DNA of 57,528 nucleotides from Massilia sp. CFBP 13721 (GCF_014842025.1 NZ_JACYUY010000037.1:1-57528); one strand, 5' to 3'; counted from the stretch's first letter, positions 17,883-28,170 are shown. Made by a program: numbers and translations. The notes: a model not told the origin generated them from the letters alone.

Positions 17883-19942
17883 TGGCTAGTCATCCGAAGG
17901 GCATGCTGCGGCGCATGCCGCGCGCAGTCGCCGCATCGCTGCTTGCGTTGTCGCTGGCCGGCTGCGCCGGCCATGCCGCTTTCCGCGCGGGCCAGGAACT
18001 GGTCGCGCAAGACCAGGTCGAGGCCGGCCTCGTCAAATACCGCGAAGCCGTCGCCGCCGACCCCGGCAACGCGGCCTTCCGCGCCGGCCTGCTCAACGCG
18101 CGCGACCGCGCCGCCACCCGCCTGCTCGACAGTGCGCAGCGGCGGCTGGCGCTCGGGCAGGCGGCGCAGGCGGCCGAGGATTACCGGCGCGTGCTGGCCT
18201 TCGACCCCGCCAACGAACTGGCCCGTGCCGGCCTGATCCAGGTCGAGGCCGACGGCCGCCACGTCAGGTTGATGGCCGCCGCCAACGAGGCCTTCGAGCA
18301 AAAGGATCTGGAAACGGCGCGCCGCCATGCCGCGGCGATCCTGACCGAACGTCCGGACTACGAGCCGGCGCGGCTGCTAGTGGCGAAGATCGACGAAGCG
18401 GCGGCCAAGCCGGCGCAGGGCGGCCTGGCCGCCGCCTACCGCACCCCGATCAGCATCGAGTTCCGCGACGTGGCCATCAAACAGGTCTTCGAAGTGATCG
18501 CCATGCGTTCGGGCCTGAACTTCGTGTTCGACAAGGACGTCAAGACCGATGCCCGCACCTCGATCTTCCTGAAGAACAGCAACGTCGAAGCCGCCATCTA
18601 CTTCCTGTTGATGAGCAACCAGCTCGAACAGCAAGTCATGGACGGCAATACGGTGATGATCTATCCGAACACCGCCGCCAAGCTGCGCGAATACCAGGAA
18701 CAGACGGTCAAGACTTTCTATCTCGCCAACGCCGACGCCAAGAACATCGGGAATACCTTGAAGACGATTGTCAAGTCGCGCGACGTCGTGATCGACGAGA
18801 AGCTGAACCTGGTGATCGTGCGCGACAGTCCCGAAGCGATCCGGCTGGCGACCCGGCTGGTGGCCTTGCAGGACGTGGCCGAGCCGGAAGTCATGCTCGA
18901 CGTCGAGATCCTCGAGATCAAGCGCAGCAGCGTCACCGAACTGGGCGTGGCCTGGCCGACAACGCTCGGCTTCGCGCCGCTGCAGGCGGCCAACGGTACG
19001 CCGCTGACGATCGACACGCTGCGTGCGCTCTCGAGCAGCAAGATCGGCGTGACCGGCGCCACCGCCAGCCTGACCGCGACCCGCACCGACGGCGATTCGA
19101 ACACGCTGGCCAATCCGCGCATCCGCGTGCGCAACAAGGAAAAGGCCAAGGTCGTCATCGGCGACAAGGTGCCGAACATCTCGGCCACCGTGTCCACCGG
19201 CGGCGTCGGCAATTTCGCCACCGAGAGCGTGACCTATGTCGACGTCGGCCTGACCCTCAACGTCGAACCGACCATCTATCTGAACAACGAAGTGGCGATC
19301 CGCATCGCGCTCGAGGTGAGCAACGTGGTCGATACCTTGCGCACCAATTCGGGTTCGGTGGCTTACCGCATCGGCACCCGCTCGGCGAATACCATGCTGC
19401 AGTTGAAGGATGGCGAAAACCAGGTGCTGGCCGGCCTGATCAACAACGAAGACCGCAGCAGCGGCAACAAGGTCCCGGGGCTGGGCAACCTGCCGATCGT
19501 GGGGCGCCTGTTCGGCCGCACCAACGATACGCTCGACAAGACCGAAATCGTGCTGTCGATCACGCCGCACCTGGTGCGCACGGTGCAGCGTCCGCCGGCG
19601 GCGACTTCGGAATTCAGCGCTGGTACCGAAGCGAACTTCCGGCGCCGTCCGGAAGCGCAGCCGGTCCAGGTGAGCAGCGCCGGGCTGCGCCTGCCAGGCG
19701 CCCCGGCCGCGCTGCCGGGGCAGGCGCCGACAACGCAGTCGGCGCCGGCAAACACGCCGGCCACGGCCCCGGCCCCGGCTCCGGGCCAGAGCCTGCCGTC
19801 GTCGGCGCTGCCGGCCACGCCGTCGCTGACGGCGCCTGCGCCGGCCGCACCGGTGGGCGTGCTGGTGACGCCGGCGCCGACGGGCGTGGTCGTCACGCCG
19901 GTTCCGGCGCCGCAGGGTATGCCACAGAGCCAGGGCCAGTAA
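17882..19942 (+). CDS. gspD: Secretin (GspD-like) lipoprotein with N-terminal repeat region
   Basis: This 686-residue protein has a lipoprotein signal with lipobox LAGC (Cys 28). Residues 30-175 form helical, TPR-like repeats (AGQELVAQDQVEAGLVKYREAVAADPGNAAF; DYRRVLAFDPANELARAGL), which classical GspD lacks. A short secretin domain follows (about 190-260, ISIEFRDVAIKQVFEVIAMRSGLNFVFDKDV), then an N-domain (KTFYLANADAKNIGNTLKTIV). The beta-barrel secretin core spans about 330-570 and includes EPEVMLDVEILEIKRSSVTELG and VPGLGNLPIVGRLFG. The last 100 residues are an Ala/Pro-rich tail. The TPR-plus-secretin layout recalls MshL/PilQ variants and Oxp-type systems. It forms the outer-membrane channel. 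Confidence 0.9.
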   Translation: MASHPKGMLRRMPRAVAASLLALSLAGCAGHAAFRAGQELVAQDQVEAGLVKYREAVAADPGNAAFRAGLLNARDRAATRLLDSAQRRLALGQAAQAAEDYRRVLAFDPANELARAGLIQVEADGRHVRLMAAANEAFEQKDLETARRHAAAILTERPDYEPARLLVAKIDEAAAKPAQGGLAAAYRTPISIEFRDVAIKQVFEVIAMRSGLNFVFDKDVKTDARTSIFLKNSNVEAAIYFLLMSNQLEQQVMDGNTVMIYPNTAAKLREYQEQTVKTFYLANADAKNIGNTLKTIVKSRDVVIDEKLNLVIVRDSPEAIRLATRLVALQDVAEPEVMLDVEILEIKRSSVTELGVAWPTTLGFAPLQAANGTPLTIDTLRALSSSKIGVTGATASLTATRTDGDSNTLANPRIRVRNKEKAKVVIGDKVPNISATVSTGGVGNFATESVTYVDVGLTLNVEPTIYLNNEVAIRIALEVSNVVDTLRTNSGSVAYRIGTRSANTMLQLKDGENQVLAGLINNEDRSSGNKVPGLGNLPIVGRLFGRTNDTLDKTEIVLSITPHLVRTVQRPPAATSEFSAGTEANFRRRPEAQPVQVSSAGLRLPGAPAALPGQAPTTQSAPANTPATAPAPAPGQSLPSSALPATPSLTAPAPAAPVGVLVTPAPTGVVVTPVPAPQGMPQSQGQ

Positions 19943-19943
19943 A

Positions 19944-20420
19944 GTGGGTCGGGTCGTCCGCGGCTTCACGCTGATCGAACTGCTGGTGACGCTGGCGATC
20001 CTGGCGCTGCTCGGCACGCTCGTGCTGCCGGTGGCGCAGGTGACGGCCCAGCGCAAGCAGGAACAGGAGCTGCGGCGCGACCTGCGCGAACTGCGCCTGG
20101 GGATCGACGCCTATAAAAAGGCCTACGACGAAGGGCGCATCAAGCGCACCGTCGGGGCCACCGGCTATCCGCCCAAGCTGGACTTGCTGGTGGAGGGCGT
20201 GCCGGACCTGCGCAGCCCGAAGCGCACCAAGATTTTCTTCATGCGGCGCCTGCCGCGCGACCCCTTCAATCCCGATCCGTCGCTGTCCGATGCCGATACC
20301 TGGGGCAAGCGCAGCTACGCCAGCGAAGCGGCCGAGCCGCGCGAAGGCGACGACGTGTACGACGTATATTCGACTTCGACCCGGCCCGGCCTGAACGGCG
20401 TGCCGTACAACCGGTGGTGA
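19944..20420 (+). CDS. Pseudopilin, GspG-like
   Basis: The protein has 158 residues from GTG 19944, one base after the gspD stop. The very short leader VGRVVRG precedes FTLIELLVTLAILALLGTLVLP with Glu at mature position 5. The body includes LRLGIDAYKKAYDEGRIKRTVGATGYPPKLDLLVEGV and RRLPRDPFNP, the latter like the Pro-Asp-Pro segment of GspG-type pseudopilins. It ends in a YDVYSTSTRPGLNGVPYNRW segment comparable to the GspG calcium loop region but without its Asp cluster. It is likely a pseudopilus subunit. The stop overlaps possible starts of the next gene. Confidence 0.8.
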   Translation: MGRVVRGFTLIELLVTLAILALLGTLVLPVAQVTAQRKQEQELRRDLRELRLGIDAYKKAYDEGRIKRTVGATGYPPKLDLLVEGVPDLRSPKRTKIFFMRRLPRDPFNPDPSLSDADTWGKRSYASEAAEPREGDDVYDVYSTSTRPGLNGVPYNRW

Positions 20421-20422
20421 GC

Positions 20423-20809
20423 ATGACCCTTGTACCTGCCCGCAGCCGCGGGTTTACGCTGATCGAACTGCTGGTCGTGCTCGGCATCATCGCCTTGCTG
20501 CTGACGCTGGCCGTGCCGCGCTTCTTCCCGAGCATCGACAAGTCGAAGGAGACGATCCTGGCCGAAAACCTGCGCAACACGCGCGAGATCATCGGCCAGT
20601 ATTACAGCGATACCGGACGCTATCCGGATTCGCTCGAACAGCTGGTCGAGAAAAAATACCTGCGCGGGTTGCCGCTCGACCCGCTCACCGAGAGCACCGG
20701 CAGCTGGACCGTGATCCCGCCGGAAGACGGCGCGCTGGGCGGCGTCTACGACCTGCGCAGCGGGGCGCCGGGCAACGACCGCAGCGGCAAGGCGTACGCC
20801 GACTGGTAG
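20423..20809 (+). CDS. Pseudopilin, GspG/H-like
   Basis: The protein has 128 residues from ATG 20423. In-frame GTG codons at 20414 and 20417 are alternatives; 20417 would give a GTGA overlap with the previous stop. The leader MTLVPARSRG is followed by FTLIELLVVLGIIALLLTLAVP, with Glu at position 5. The rest includes NTREIIGQYYSDTGRYPDSLEQLVEKKYLRGLPLDPLTE and GVYDLRSGAPGNDRSGKAYADW, again the compact GspG-like fold. This is a third pseudopilin gene in the operon. Confidence 0.8.
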   Translation: MTLVPARSRGFTLIELLVVLGIIALLLTLAVPRFFPSIDKSKETILAENLRNTREIIGQYYSDTGRYPDSLEQLVEKKYLRGLPLDPLTESTGSWTVIPPEDGALGGVYDLRSGAPGNDRSGKAYADW

Positions 20810-20814
20810 AGACC

Positions 20815-21564
20815 ATGACTGTCATGCGCTTACATGCGCGTCCAACCCCGCGGCAAGCCGGCTTCACCTATGTCGGCATGGTCGTCTTCGTGACCATCAT
20901 CGGCATGGTCGGGGCGGCGACGCTGAAGGTGGGGGCGCTGCTGGCGCGCGCCGAGGCGGAACACGAGCTGCTCGCCATCGGCGCCGAGTTCGGCGCGGCG
21001 CTGGCCAGCTATGCGCAAGCCACGCCGCCCGGCCAGCCGCAGCAGCCGGCCACCCTGGAGGCCTTGCTGCGCGACCCGCGCTTCCCGACCCCGCGCCGCC
21101 ACCTGCGCCGCATTTTCGTCGATCCGGTCACCGGCCGTGCCGAGTGGGGACTGGTGCGCGCGGCCGAGGGCGGGCCGATCACCGGGGTGTACAGCCTGTC
21201 GCAGGCCAAGCCGCTAAAGGTCGGCAATTTCGAAGCGCGCTTCGTCAATTTCGACAACCGCCAGCACCTGTCGGAATGGCGCTTCACCGCCAACATGCAG
21301 GGGCCGAACAATGGGCAGGCGCCGGGCGCGGCGCAGGCAGCGGGCGCGCAAGCCCCGGTGACGATGTTCCCGCCGCCGCCCGAGCCAAACGCGCCCGTCG
21401 CCGCGCCGGTCGAAGGGCAGGCGGTGCTGCGCGAAGTGGTGCCGCCGCCGTCGCCGGAGACGCCGGAACCGGAAGCGCCGGAAGAGGAAGAGAAGGTCGA
21501 GGAGCCGGCCGAGACGCCGGCGCCTGTCGAACCGCCGCCGCCCGCGACCCAGTCCGGCGTCTGA
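20815..21564 (+). CDS. Minor pseudopilin-like protein lacking Glu5, with acidic proline-rich tail
   Basis: The protein has 249 residues. A leader ending RQAG is followed by FTYVGMVVFVTIIGMVGAAT. The prepilin cleavage pattern is present, but mature position 5 is Gly instead of the near-universal Glu. Loss of Glu5 is typical of GspK, the tip subunit. Residues to about 160 form a small globular domain (RFPTPRRHLRRIFVDPVTGRAEWGL). From about 165 on the chain is low complexity: Ala/Gln/Pro then Pro/Glu (PPPSPETPEPEAPEEEEKVEE). The gene is last in the operon, 5 bases after the previous stop. Its product may cap the pseudopilus or contact the channel. Confidence 0.7.
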   Translation: MTVMRLHARPTPRQAGFTYVGMVVFVTIIGMVGAATLKVGALLARAEAEHELLAIGAEFGAALASYAQATPPGQPQQPATLEALLRDPRFPTPRRHLRRIFVDPVTGRAEWGLVRAAEGGPITGVYSLSQAKPLKVGNFEARFVNFDNRQHLSEWRFTANMQGPNNGQAPGAAQAAGAQAPVTMFPPPPEPNAPVAAPVEGQAVLREVVPPPSPETPEPEAPEEEEKVEEPAETPAPVEPPPPATQSGV

Positions 21565-21569
21565 TTATT

Positions 21570-23120
21570 TTATTTGGCGCGGCGCTTGAAGTCGCGCGGG
21601 CGGAAGCCCAGCACGCCCAGCACGCCGAAATAGCTGATCGCGCTGGCCGTGATGATGGCCAGCAGGGCGCCGGCGCGCATGAACGGCTGCGCGCGCAGGC
21701 CGATCCAGTCGAACTGCGCCTGGCCGAACCACGCGACCAGCCCCAGCACCGTCGCCGCCGCCACCACCTTCAGGAAGAAGCCGACCCAGCCCGGCTGCGG
21801 CATGTAGATGCGGCGCTTGCGCAGGCCGCTGTACAGCATGGCCGCGTTGATGCAGGCGCCCACGCCGATCGACAGCGCCAGGCCGGCGACGCCGAGCAGC
21901 GGCACGAAGACCAGGTTCAGCAACTGCGTGACCACCAGCACGCCGACGGCGATGCGCACCGGCGTGCGCACGTCCTGGCGCGCGAAAAAGGCCGGCGCCA
22001 GCGTTTTCACCAGGATGAAGCCGAGCAGGCCGGCGCTGTAGGCCATCAGGGGCAGCGACGAAGCGATCACGTCCTGGTTGTCGAAGGCGCCGTAGTGGAA
22101 CAGGGTGGCGATCATCGGCTCGGCCAGGGTCGCCAGGCCCACCCCGGCCGGAATGGCGAGTAAAAAGGTCAGGCGCAGGCCCCAGTCCAGCAGCGAGGAA
22201 TATTCGGCGGTGTCGCCTTCGGTATTCGCCTTGGCCAGGCCGGGCAGCAGGATCGTCCCCAGGGCCACGCCGAGCAGGGCGGTCGGGAGTTCCATCAGGC
22301 GGTCGGCGTACTGCAGGGCCGAGACGGCGCCCGCCGCCAGGGAAGCGGCGATGGTGGTGTTGATCAGCAGGCTGATCTGGGCGGCGGCCACCGCGAACAC
22401 GGCCGGCCCCATCTTGCCGAGCATGCGGTGCACGCCGGCGTCGCGCAGGCCGACCAGTGGATTGACCGCCAGGCGCGGCAGCATGCCGATTTTCAGGAGG
22501 GATGGGATTTGCAGGGCGACCTGCAGCACGCCGCCGATGCAGACCCCGACCGCCATCGCATAGATCGGCTGGGCGAAATAATCGGACAGCACCACCGCGG
22601 CGAAGATGAACGACAGGTTCAGCAGCACCGGCGTGATGGCCGGGATCTTGAACTGGCGCCAGGTGTTGAGGATGCCGCTGGAGAGCGCGACGAAGGCCAT
22701 GCAGGCGATATACGGGAACATCATGCGCGTCATGACAACGGCGGCGTCGAAGGCGGCCGGTTCGCGCTGCAGGCCGCCGCCGATCAGGTGGATCAGTACC
22801 GGCGCCGCCACGATGCCGGCAACGCTGACCAGCAGGGTGGACCAGATCAGCACCGTGGCGACGTGGTCGACCAGGGTCTTGGTCGCTTCCTGGCCATGTT
22901 TGGTCTTGTATTCGGTAATGATCGGCACGAAAGCCTGCGAGAAGGCGCCCTCGGCAAACAGGCGGCGCAGCAGGTTCGGCAGGCGGAAGGCGATGTTGAA
23001 GGCGTCGGTGAAGTTCGAGGCGCCGAAGGCCGTGGCGAACAGGCTTTCGCGCAGCAGTCCGGTCACGCGCGACACCATGGTCATGCTGGAAATGGCAGCG
23101 AGGGTCTTGAGCAGATTCAT
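21570..23120 (-). CDS. murJ: Lipid II flippase MurJ
   Basis: The protein has 516 residues with about 14 hydrophobic helices, as expected for MurJ/MviN. Signatures include the N-terminal MNLLKTLAAISSMTMVSRVTGLLRESLFATAFGAS, FRLPNLLRRLFAEGAFSQAFVPIITEYK, and basic residues within the cavity helices. The enzyme moves the lipid-linked peptidoglycan precursor across the inner membrane. It is convergent with the secretion operon, 5 bases from its stop, with no terminator between. No ribosome site precedes the ATG; instead TATAAT lies 8 bases upstream. Confidence 0.95.
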   Translation of the reverse strand: MNLLKTLAAISSMTMVSRVTGLLRESLFATAFGASNFTDAFNIAFRLPNLLRRLFAEGAFSQAFVPIITEYKTKHGQEATKTLVDHVATVLIWSTLLVSVAGIVAAPVLIHLIGGGLQREPAAFDAAVVMTRMMFPYIACMAFVALSSGILNTWRQFKIPAITPVLLNLSFIFAAVVLSDYFAQPIYAMAVGVCIGGVLQVALQIPSLLKIGMLPRLAVNPLVGLRDAGVHRMLGKMGPAVFAVAAAQISLLINTTIAASLAAGAVSALQYADRLMELPTALLGVALGTILLPGLAKANTEGDTAEYSSLLDWGLRLTFLLAIPAGVGLATLAEPMIATLFHYGAFDNQDVIASSLPLMAYSAGLLGFILVKTLAPAFFARQDVRTPVRIAVGVLVVTQLLNLVFVPLLGVAGLALSIGVGACINAAMLYSGLRKRRIYMPQPGWVGFFLKVVAAATVLGLVAWFGQAQFDWIGLRAQPFMRAGALLAIITASAISYFGVLGVLGFRPRDFKRRAK

Positions 23121-23128
23121 GGGGCGAG

Positions 23129-23134
23129 ATTATA
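23129..23134 (-). promoter_or_regulatory. -10 element of murJ, implying a leaderless or near-leaderless mRNA
   Basis: On the minus strand TATAAT ends 8 bases before the murJ ATG. Transcription starting about 7 bases after it would leave a leader of one or two bases. No strong -35 is seen at 17 bp (CACCGC). Confidence 0.45.
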
Positions 23135-23186
23135 GCTGGGCAACACCCCGCGCGGTGCCGGTCGGGCAACAAGAATCAAGAATGGT

Positions 23187-23215
23187 TTGCCAGGATAGGG
23201 TTGTTTCGCTATAAT
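23187..23215 (+). promoter_or_regulatory. Sigma-70 promoter of rpsT
   Basis: TTGCCA (23187-23192), 17 bp, TATAAT (23210-23215). This gives a leader of about 108 bases before rpsT, long enough for the translational self-control known for S20 in Escherichia coli. It is divergent from the murJ promoter. Confidence 0.75.
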
Positions 23216-23329
23216 CGTGGGCTGTACTGAATTCTGTTGGCAGACACAATGTTTTGGCAGGCACTGGAATGGGCCAGTTTGACTCGCTAATGTTTGCAAA
23301 CGCAACTTGACCCCGATTTAGGAAATTCC

Positions 23330-23596
23330 ATGGCAAATACCGCACAAGCGCGCAAACGCGCTCGTCAAGCAGTTAAGCAAAACGCACACAACAGCTCGCA
23401 GCGCTCGACCCTGCGTACCGCCATCAAGGCCGTCCGCAAAGCCATCCAGGCAGGCGACAAAGCTGCTGCAACTACCATCTTCCAGTCGTCGGTCTCGACC
23501 ATCGACAGCATCGCCGACAAGAAGATCATCCACAAGAACAAGGCCGCTCGCCACAAGAGCCGCCTGGCTGCTGCCCTGAAAGCCCTGTCGGCTTAA
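23330..23596 (+). CDS. rpsT: 30S ribosomal protein S20
   Basis: The protein has 88 residues from ATG 23330, with AGGAA 4 bases upstream; an in-frame start at 23294 lies within the leader. The sequence MANTAQARKRARQAVKQNAHNSSQRSTLRTAIKAV and the C-terminal DKKIIHKNKAARHKSRLAAALKAL are diagnostic of bacterial S20. It is a very basic protein that binds 16S rRNA early in 30S assembly. It is monocistronic, followed by a terminator. Confidence 0.98.
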   Translation: MANTAQARKRARQAVKQNAHNSSQRSTLRTAIKAVRKAIQAGDKAAATTIFQSSVSTIDSIADKKIIHKNKAARHKSRLAAALKALSA

Positions 23597-23645
23597 TAGC
23601 GGATAGCGCGCGGCCCTGGCCGCGCTGGCAGTACAGTGGAAGAAG

Positions 23646-23677
23646 AACCCGCCCGACCTCGGTCCTGGCGGGTTTTT
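23646..23677 (+). terminator. Rho-independent terminator of rpsT
   Basis: An 8-bp stem (AACCCGCC at 23646-23653, GGCGGGTT at 23667-23674) is followed by T to 23677, 49 bases after the stop. Confidence 0.85.
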
Positions 23678-23706
23678 CCGCTTCCGGACCGTTTTTGCTC
23701 CGGTTT

Positions 23707-23844
23707 CGTAGGGTGGACTCCTGAGTCCACGCGTACGTGCCGGTGCGCACCCCACCTTTATTTGCATGGTTGATGTAGCAGGCCAAGCGTGACATCGCCA
23801 TCGATCAACCGGTGAACCGCGTGGACTCAGGAGTCCACCCTACG
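23707..23844. repeat. Palindromic repeat pair A (REP/BIME-like), head-to-head
   Basis: The 27-base unit at 23707-23733 begins CGTAGGGTGGACTC and ends GAGTCCACGCG. It is itself a hairpin with an 8-bp stem. A perfect inverted copy occupies 23818-23844, 84 bases away. The pair lies between the converging rpsT and DUF2243 genes. Four other pairs of the same family occur in the window. Confidence 0.85.
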
Positions 23845-23881
23845 GTACACCGCCGCCGGTGGTCGAAAAGCCGTCCCAGGC

Positions 23882-24679
23882 TCACCCCCGTGCCGACGTC
23901 CACGCCAGGCACCCGACCGCCAGCATCGAATTGCTTACCACCCAGGCCCCGTGCCGGTAGAGCAGGCCGGTGCGGCTGCGGTCCGGGATGTCGAGCGCCC
24001 AAACGTCCCCCGCGGGCGAGGACCACAGGATGCGCCCGTCGACCGCCTCGATGCCGGCGAACACCTGGCTCGGCGCCGTGCCGGGCTTGAAGAACACCAT
24101 GGTCGTGCTCACGTCCGGCGGCGGCAGGGCCGCGACCGGTCCGCCCACCAGCACGGCCAGCACCAGCGCCGCCGCGCCACGCCGTCCGCCTCTGTTGCTT
24201 GGCTCGCTGCGGCGCAGCCACCAGCCGAGCACGACAAAGCCGACGCCGAATACCACGAACCACAGCAAGTCCCAGAACAATACGTTGTCGGCGTCGAGCC
24301 GGATGCGGTGGATGCCGAGCACCCAGTGCGACAGGATGCCGTCGACGATGTGCCAGATGCCGAACCCGAGCGCCGCATTCGCCAGCAGCAGGCGCTCGCC
24401 GCCGCCGCCGACATGGTGACGCCCCTTCCACAGCTTCCACAAACCGGCCAGCGCCACCACGTACATCAGCAGGTGGAAAAAGCCGTCGGCCATGATTTGC
24501 ACGCGGATGTCCTGGAAGGGTGGACGCGTGACCAGCGACAGCAGGTGGTGCCATTGCAGGATCTGGTGCAGCAGGATGCCGTCGAAGAAGCCGCCCAGGC
24601 CGAAGCCGAGCAGGTAGCCGGCCCAGCCGAGCGAGCGCTGTCCGGGAATGATGAAGGCGTCAAGCTGGCGTACGGTCAT
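23882..24679 (-). CDS. DUF2243 membrane protein with extra C-terminal domain
   Basis: The protein has 265 residues from the ATG at 24679, which has AGGAG 6 bases upstream; an upstream in-frame ATG has no such site. Residues about 10-175 are the DUF2243 domain. It has four membrane helices and conserved polar motifs FFDGILLHQILQWHHLLS, ADGFFHLLMYVVALAGLW, LGFGIWHIVDGILSHWVLGIHRI and DLLWFVVFGV. A fifth helix (AAALVLAVLVGGPVAALPP) leads to about 75 extra residues (TTMVFFKPGTAPSQVFAGIEAVDGRI...VWALDIPDRS), predicted outside the cytoplasm. The His and Asp residues in the helices suggest metal or proton handling, but no function is established. Confidence 0.8.
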   Translation of the reverse strand: MTVRQLDAFIIPGQRSLGWAGYLLGFGLGGFFDGILLHQILQWHHLLSLVTRPPFQDIRVQIMADGFFHLLMYVVALAGLWKLWKGRHHVGGGGERLLLANAALGFGIWHIVDGILSHWVLGIHRIRLDADNVLFWDLLWFVVFGVGFVVLGWWLRRSEPSNRGGRRGAAALVLAVLVGGPVAALPPPDVSTTMVFFKPGTAPSQVFAGIEAVDGRILWSSPAGDVWALDIPDRSRTGLLYRHGAWVVSNSMLAVGCLAWTSARG

Positions 24680-25077
24680 GGCGGCTCCTGGCGGGATACA
24701 TCGGCGGAAAGCATCGGCAGAAAACATCGGCGGATCGGTCGTGTCGCTATCGTAGCGCGTTCGAGCGCCGGCCCGCGCCGCGCTGCCGTGCCGGCCGCCG
24801 GCGGTCGTTAAAGCTGTAGCGCACAGTAAAATACTGGTGCATAATGTGAAACGCTCGTCTTATGTCTTATAGAAGACTTGCTGCCAACGGGCTTGCCGGC
24901 AGTGCAGCGGCGGATGGCCTGCCGTCCCGATTCCCCTTCCCCGGCAGGTGGAGTAGCATGAACGGCGAGGCGCGCAGGGATCGTGCAGTACCTGACGTTC
25001 GGCGCGAACGAAGACAGGCGTTACTTACAACAAGTTGAACCATCGCGACACGTTCGCGAGAACCGAGGAAAAAGCTC
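24680..25077. promoter_or_regulatory. Divergent intergenic region upstream of monomeric isocitrate dehydrogenase
   Basis: About 400 bases contain the two-block element listed separately (24826-24878) and otherwise no recognisable gene. From 24879 to 25077 is a leader of about 200 bases, unusually long compared with 56 bases in the second copy at icd. AGGAAAAAG precedes the ATG at 25078. Confidence 0.5.
24826..24878 (+). promoter_or_regulatory. Two-block promoter/operator element, copy 1 (shared with icd)
   Basis: Block 1 is 24826-24846 (begins GTAAAATACTGG, ends TGCATAATG). Block 2 is 24858-24878 (begins TCTTATGTCTTATAG) and contains the inverted repeat GTCTTATAGAAGAC. Both blocks recur upstream of icd at 28119-28170 with a single mismatch. 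CATAAT in block 1 is the probable -10, which would place block 2 just after the transcription start, where a bound dimeric repressor would block elongation. Confidence 0.7.
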
Positions 25078-27312
<2,235 letters not shown>

Positions 27313-27331
27313 TTCAGGCGGGCTCGTAAAT

Positions 27332-27368
27332 AAAAACCCGCCGTCCCGAAAAGGGCGGCGGGTTTTTT
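27332..27368 (+). terminator. Rho-independent terminator of the monomeric icd gene
   Basis: A GC-rich stem of AAAACCCGCC and GGCGGGTTTT flanks CGTCCCGAAAAGGG and ends in six T, 20 bases after the stop. Confidence 0.9.
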
Positions 27369-27372
27369 ATTG

Positions 27373-27492
27373 ACCCGTAAGGTGGGCGGGTTTCCCGCCC
27401 ACGCGGTGATCGTTATCGGCTCCGCTATCGTGCGGGATGATCTTGCTGCTAACTATCACCGCGTGGGCGGAGAATCCGCCCACCTTACGGGT
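27373..27492. repeat. Palindromic repeat pair B (REP/BIME-like), head-to-head
   Basis: The left unit (27373-27410) starts ACCCGTAAGGTGGGCGGG and ends CACGCGGTGAT. The inverted right unit (27455-27492) starts ATCACCGCGTGGGCGG and ends CACCTTACGGGT. The outer sequences are exact complements; only the loops differ. The pair lies between the converging icd and rluE genes. It uses CGTAAGGTGG where other pairs have CGTAGGGTGG. Confidence 0.85.
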
Positions 27493-27520
27493 CTGTGCTC
27501 TGTTCTTGGAATCGGACGCG

Positions 27521-28087
27521 TCAACGTTTGCTTTTCAATGCCGCGACCGGCACTTCGACGAATTCTCCGGGCATCAACGGATGCGTCGCCAAACTGAACG
27601 GCCCGATACTGCTGCGCACCAGCCGTAGCGTCGGCAAGCCAACGGCGGCCGTCATGCGCCGCACTTGCCGGTTCTTTCCCTCTTCCAGCGTGATCGCGAT
27701 CCAGCCGGTCGGCTTGTCCTGGCGGGCGCGGATCGGCGGGTTGCGCGGCCATAGCCATTCGGGTTCGGCGATGCGCACCGCGCGGCAGGGTTTGGTCACG
27801 AAGTCGCCCAGGTCGATCGGCGCCTGCAGGCGCGTCAGGGAGTCGGCATCCGGCACGCCGTCGACCTGCACCAGGTAGGTCTTCGCTTCCTTGTGGTCCG
27901 GATGGGCGATCTTGTGCTGCAGGGCGCCGTCGTCGGTCAGCAGCATCAGGCCTTCGCTGTCGGCGTCGAGCCGGCCGGCGGGGTAGATGCCGGGAATGTC
28001 CAGGTAATCGGCAAGCGACTGCTTCCCGTCTTGCGGGGAAAACTGGCACAGCACCTGGAACGGTTTATTGAAGAGAATGAGCGGCAT
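27521..28087 (-). CDS. rluE: 23S rRNA pseudouridine synthase, RluE-like
   Basis: The protein has 188 residues from the ATG at 28087 (MPLILFNKPFQVLCQF); an earlier in-frame start adds 21 residues unlike the family. It contains the RsuA/RluB/E/F catalytic motif GRLDADSEGLMLLTDDG with the nucleophilic Asp, the KTYLVQVDG strand, and EGKNRQVRRMTAAVGLPTLRLVR near the C-terminus. It lacks an S4 domain, like RluE, which modifies U2457 of 23S rRNA in Escherichia coli. It is divergent from icd, with both 5' ends close to the copy-2 element. Confidence 0.88.
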   Translation of the reverse strand: MPLILFNKPFQVLCQFSPQDGKQSLADYLDIPGIYPAGRLDADSEGLMLLTDDGALQHKIAHPDHKEAKTYLVQVDGVPDADSLTRLQAPIDLGDFVTKPCRAVRIAEPEWLWPRNPPIRARQDKPTGWIAITLEEGKNRQVRRMTAAVGLPTLRLVRSSIGPFSLATHPLMPGEFVEVPVAALKSKR

Positions 28088-28118
28088 GAATAATGTCTGG
28101 AACAAAAGGGGAGGGCAG

Positions 28119-28170
28119 GTAAAATACTGGTGCATAATGCAAGTCGCCATCTTATGTCTTATAGAGGACT
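28119..28170 (+). promoter_or_regulatory. Two-block promoter/operator element, copy 2 (shared with monomeric icd)
   Basis: Block 1 (28119-28139) is identical over 21 bases to 24826-24846. After a 10-base spacer of different sequence (11 in copy 1), block 2 (28150-28170) matches over 20 of 21 bases; the mismatch makes the right half-site GAGGAC instead of GAAGAC. It ends 56 bases before the icd start codon. Confidence 0.7.
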
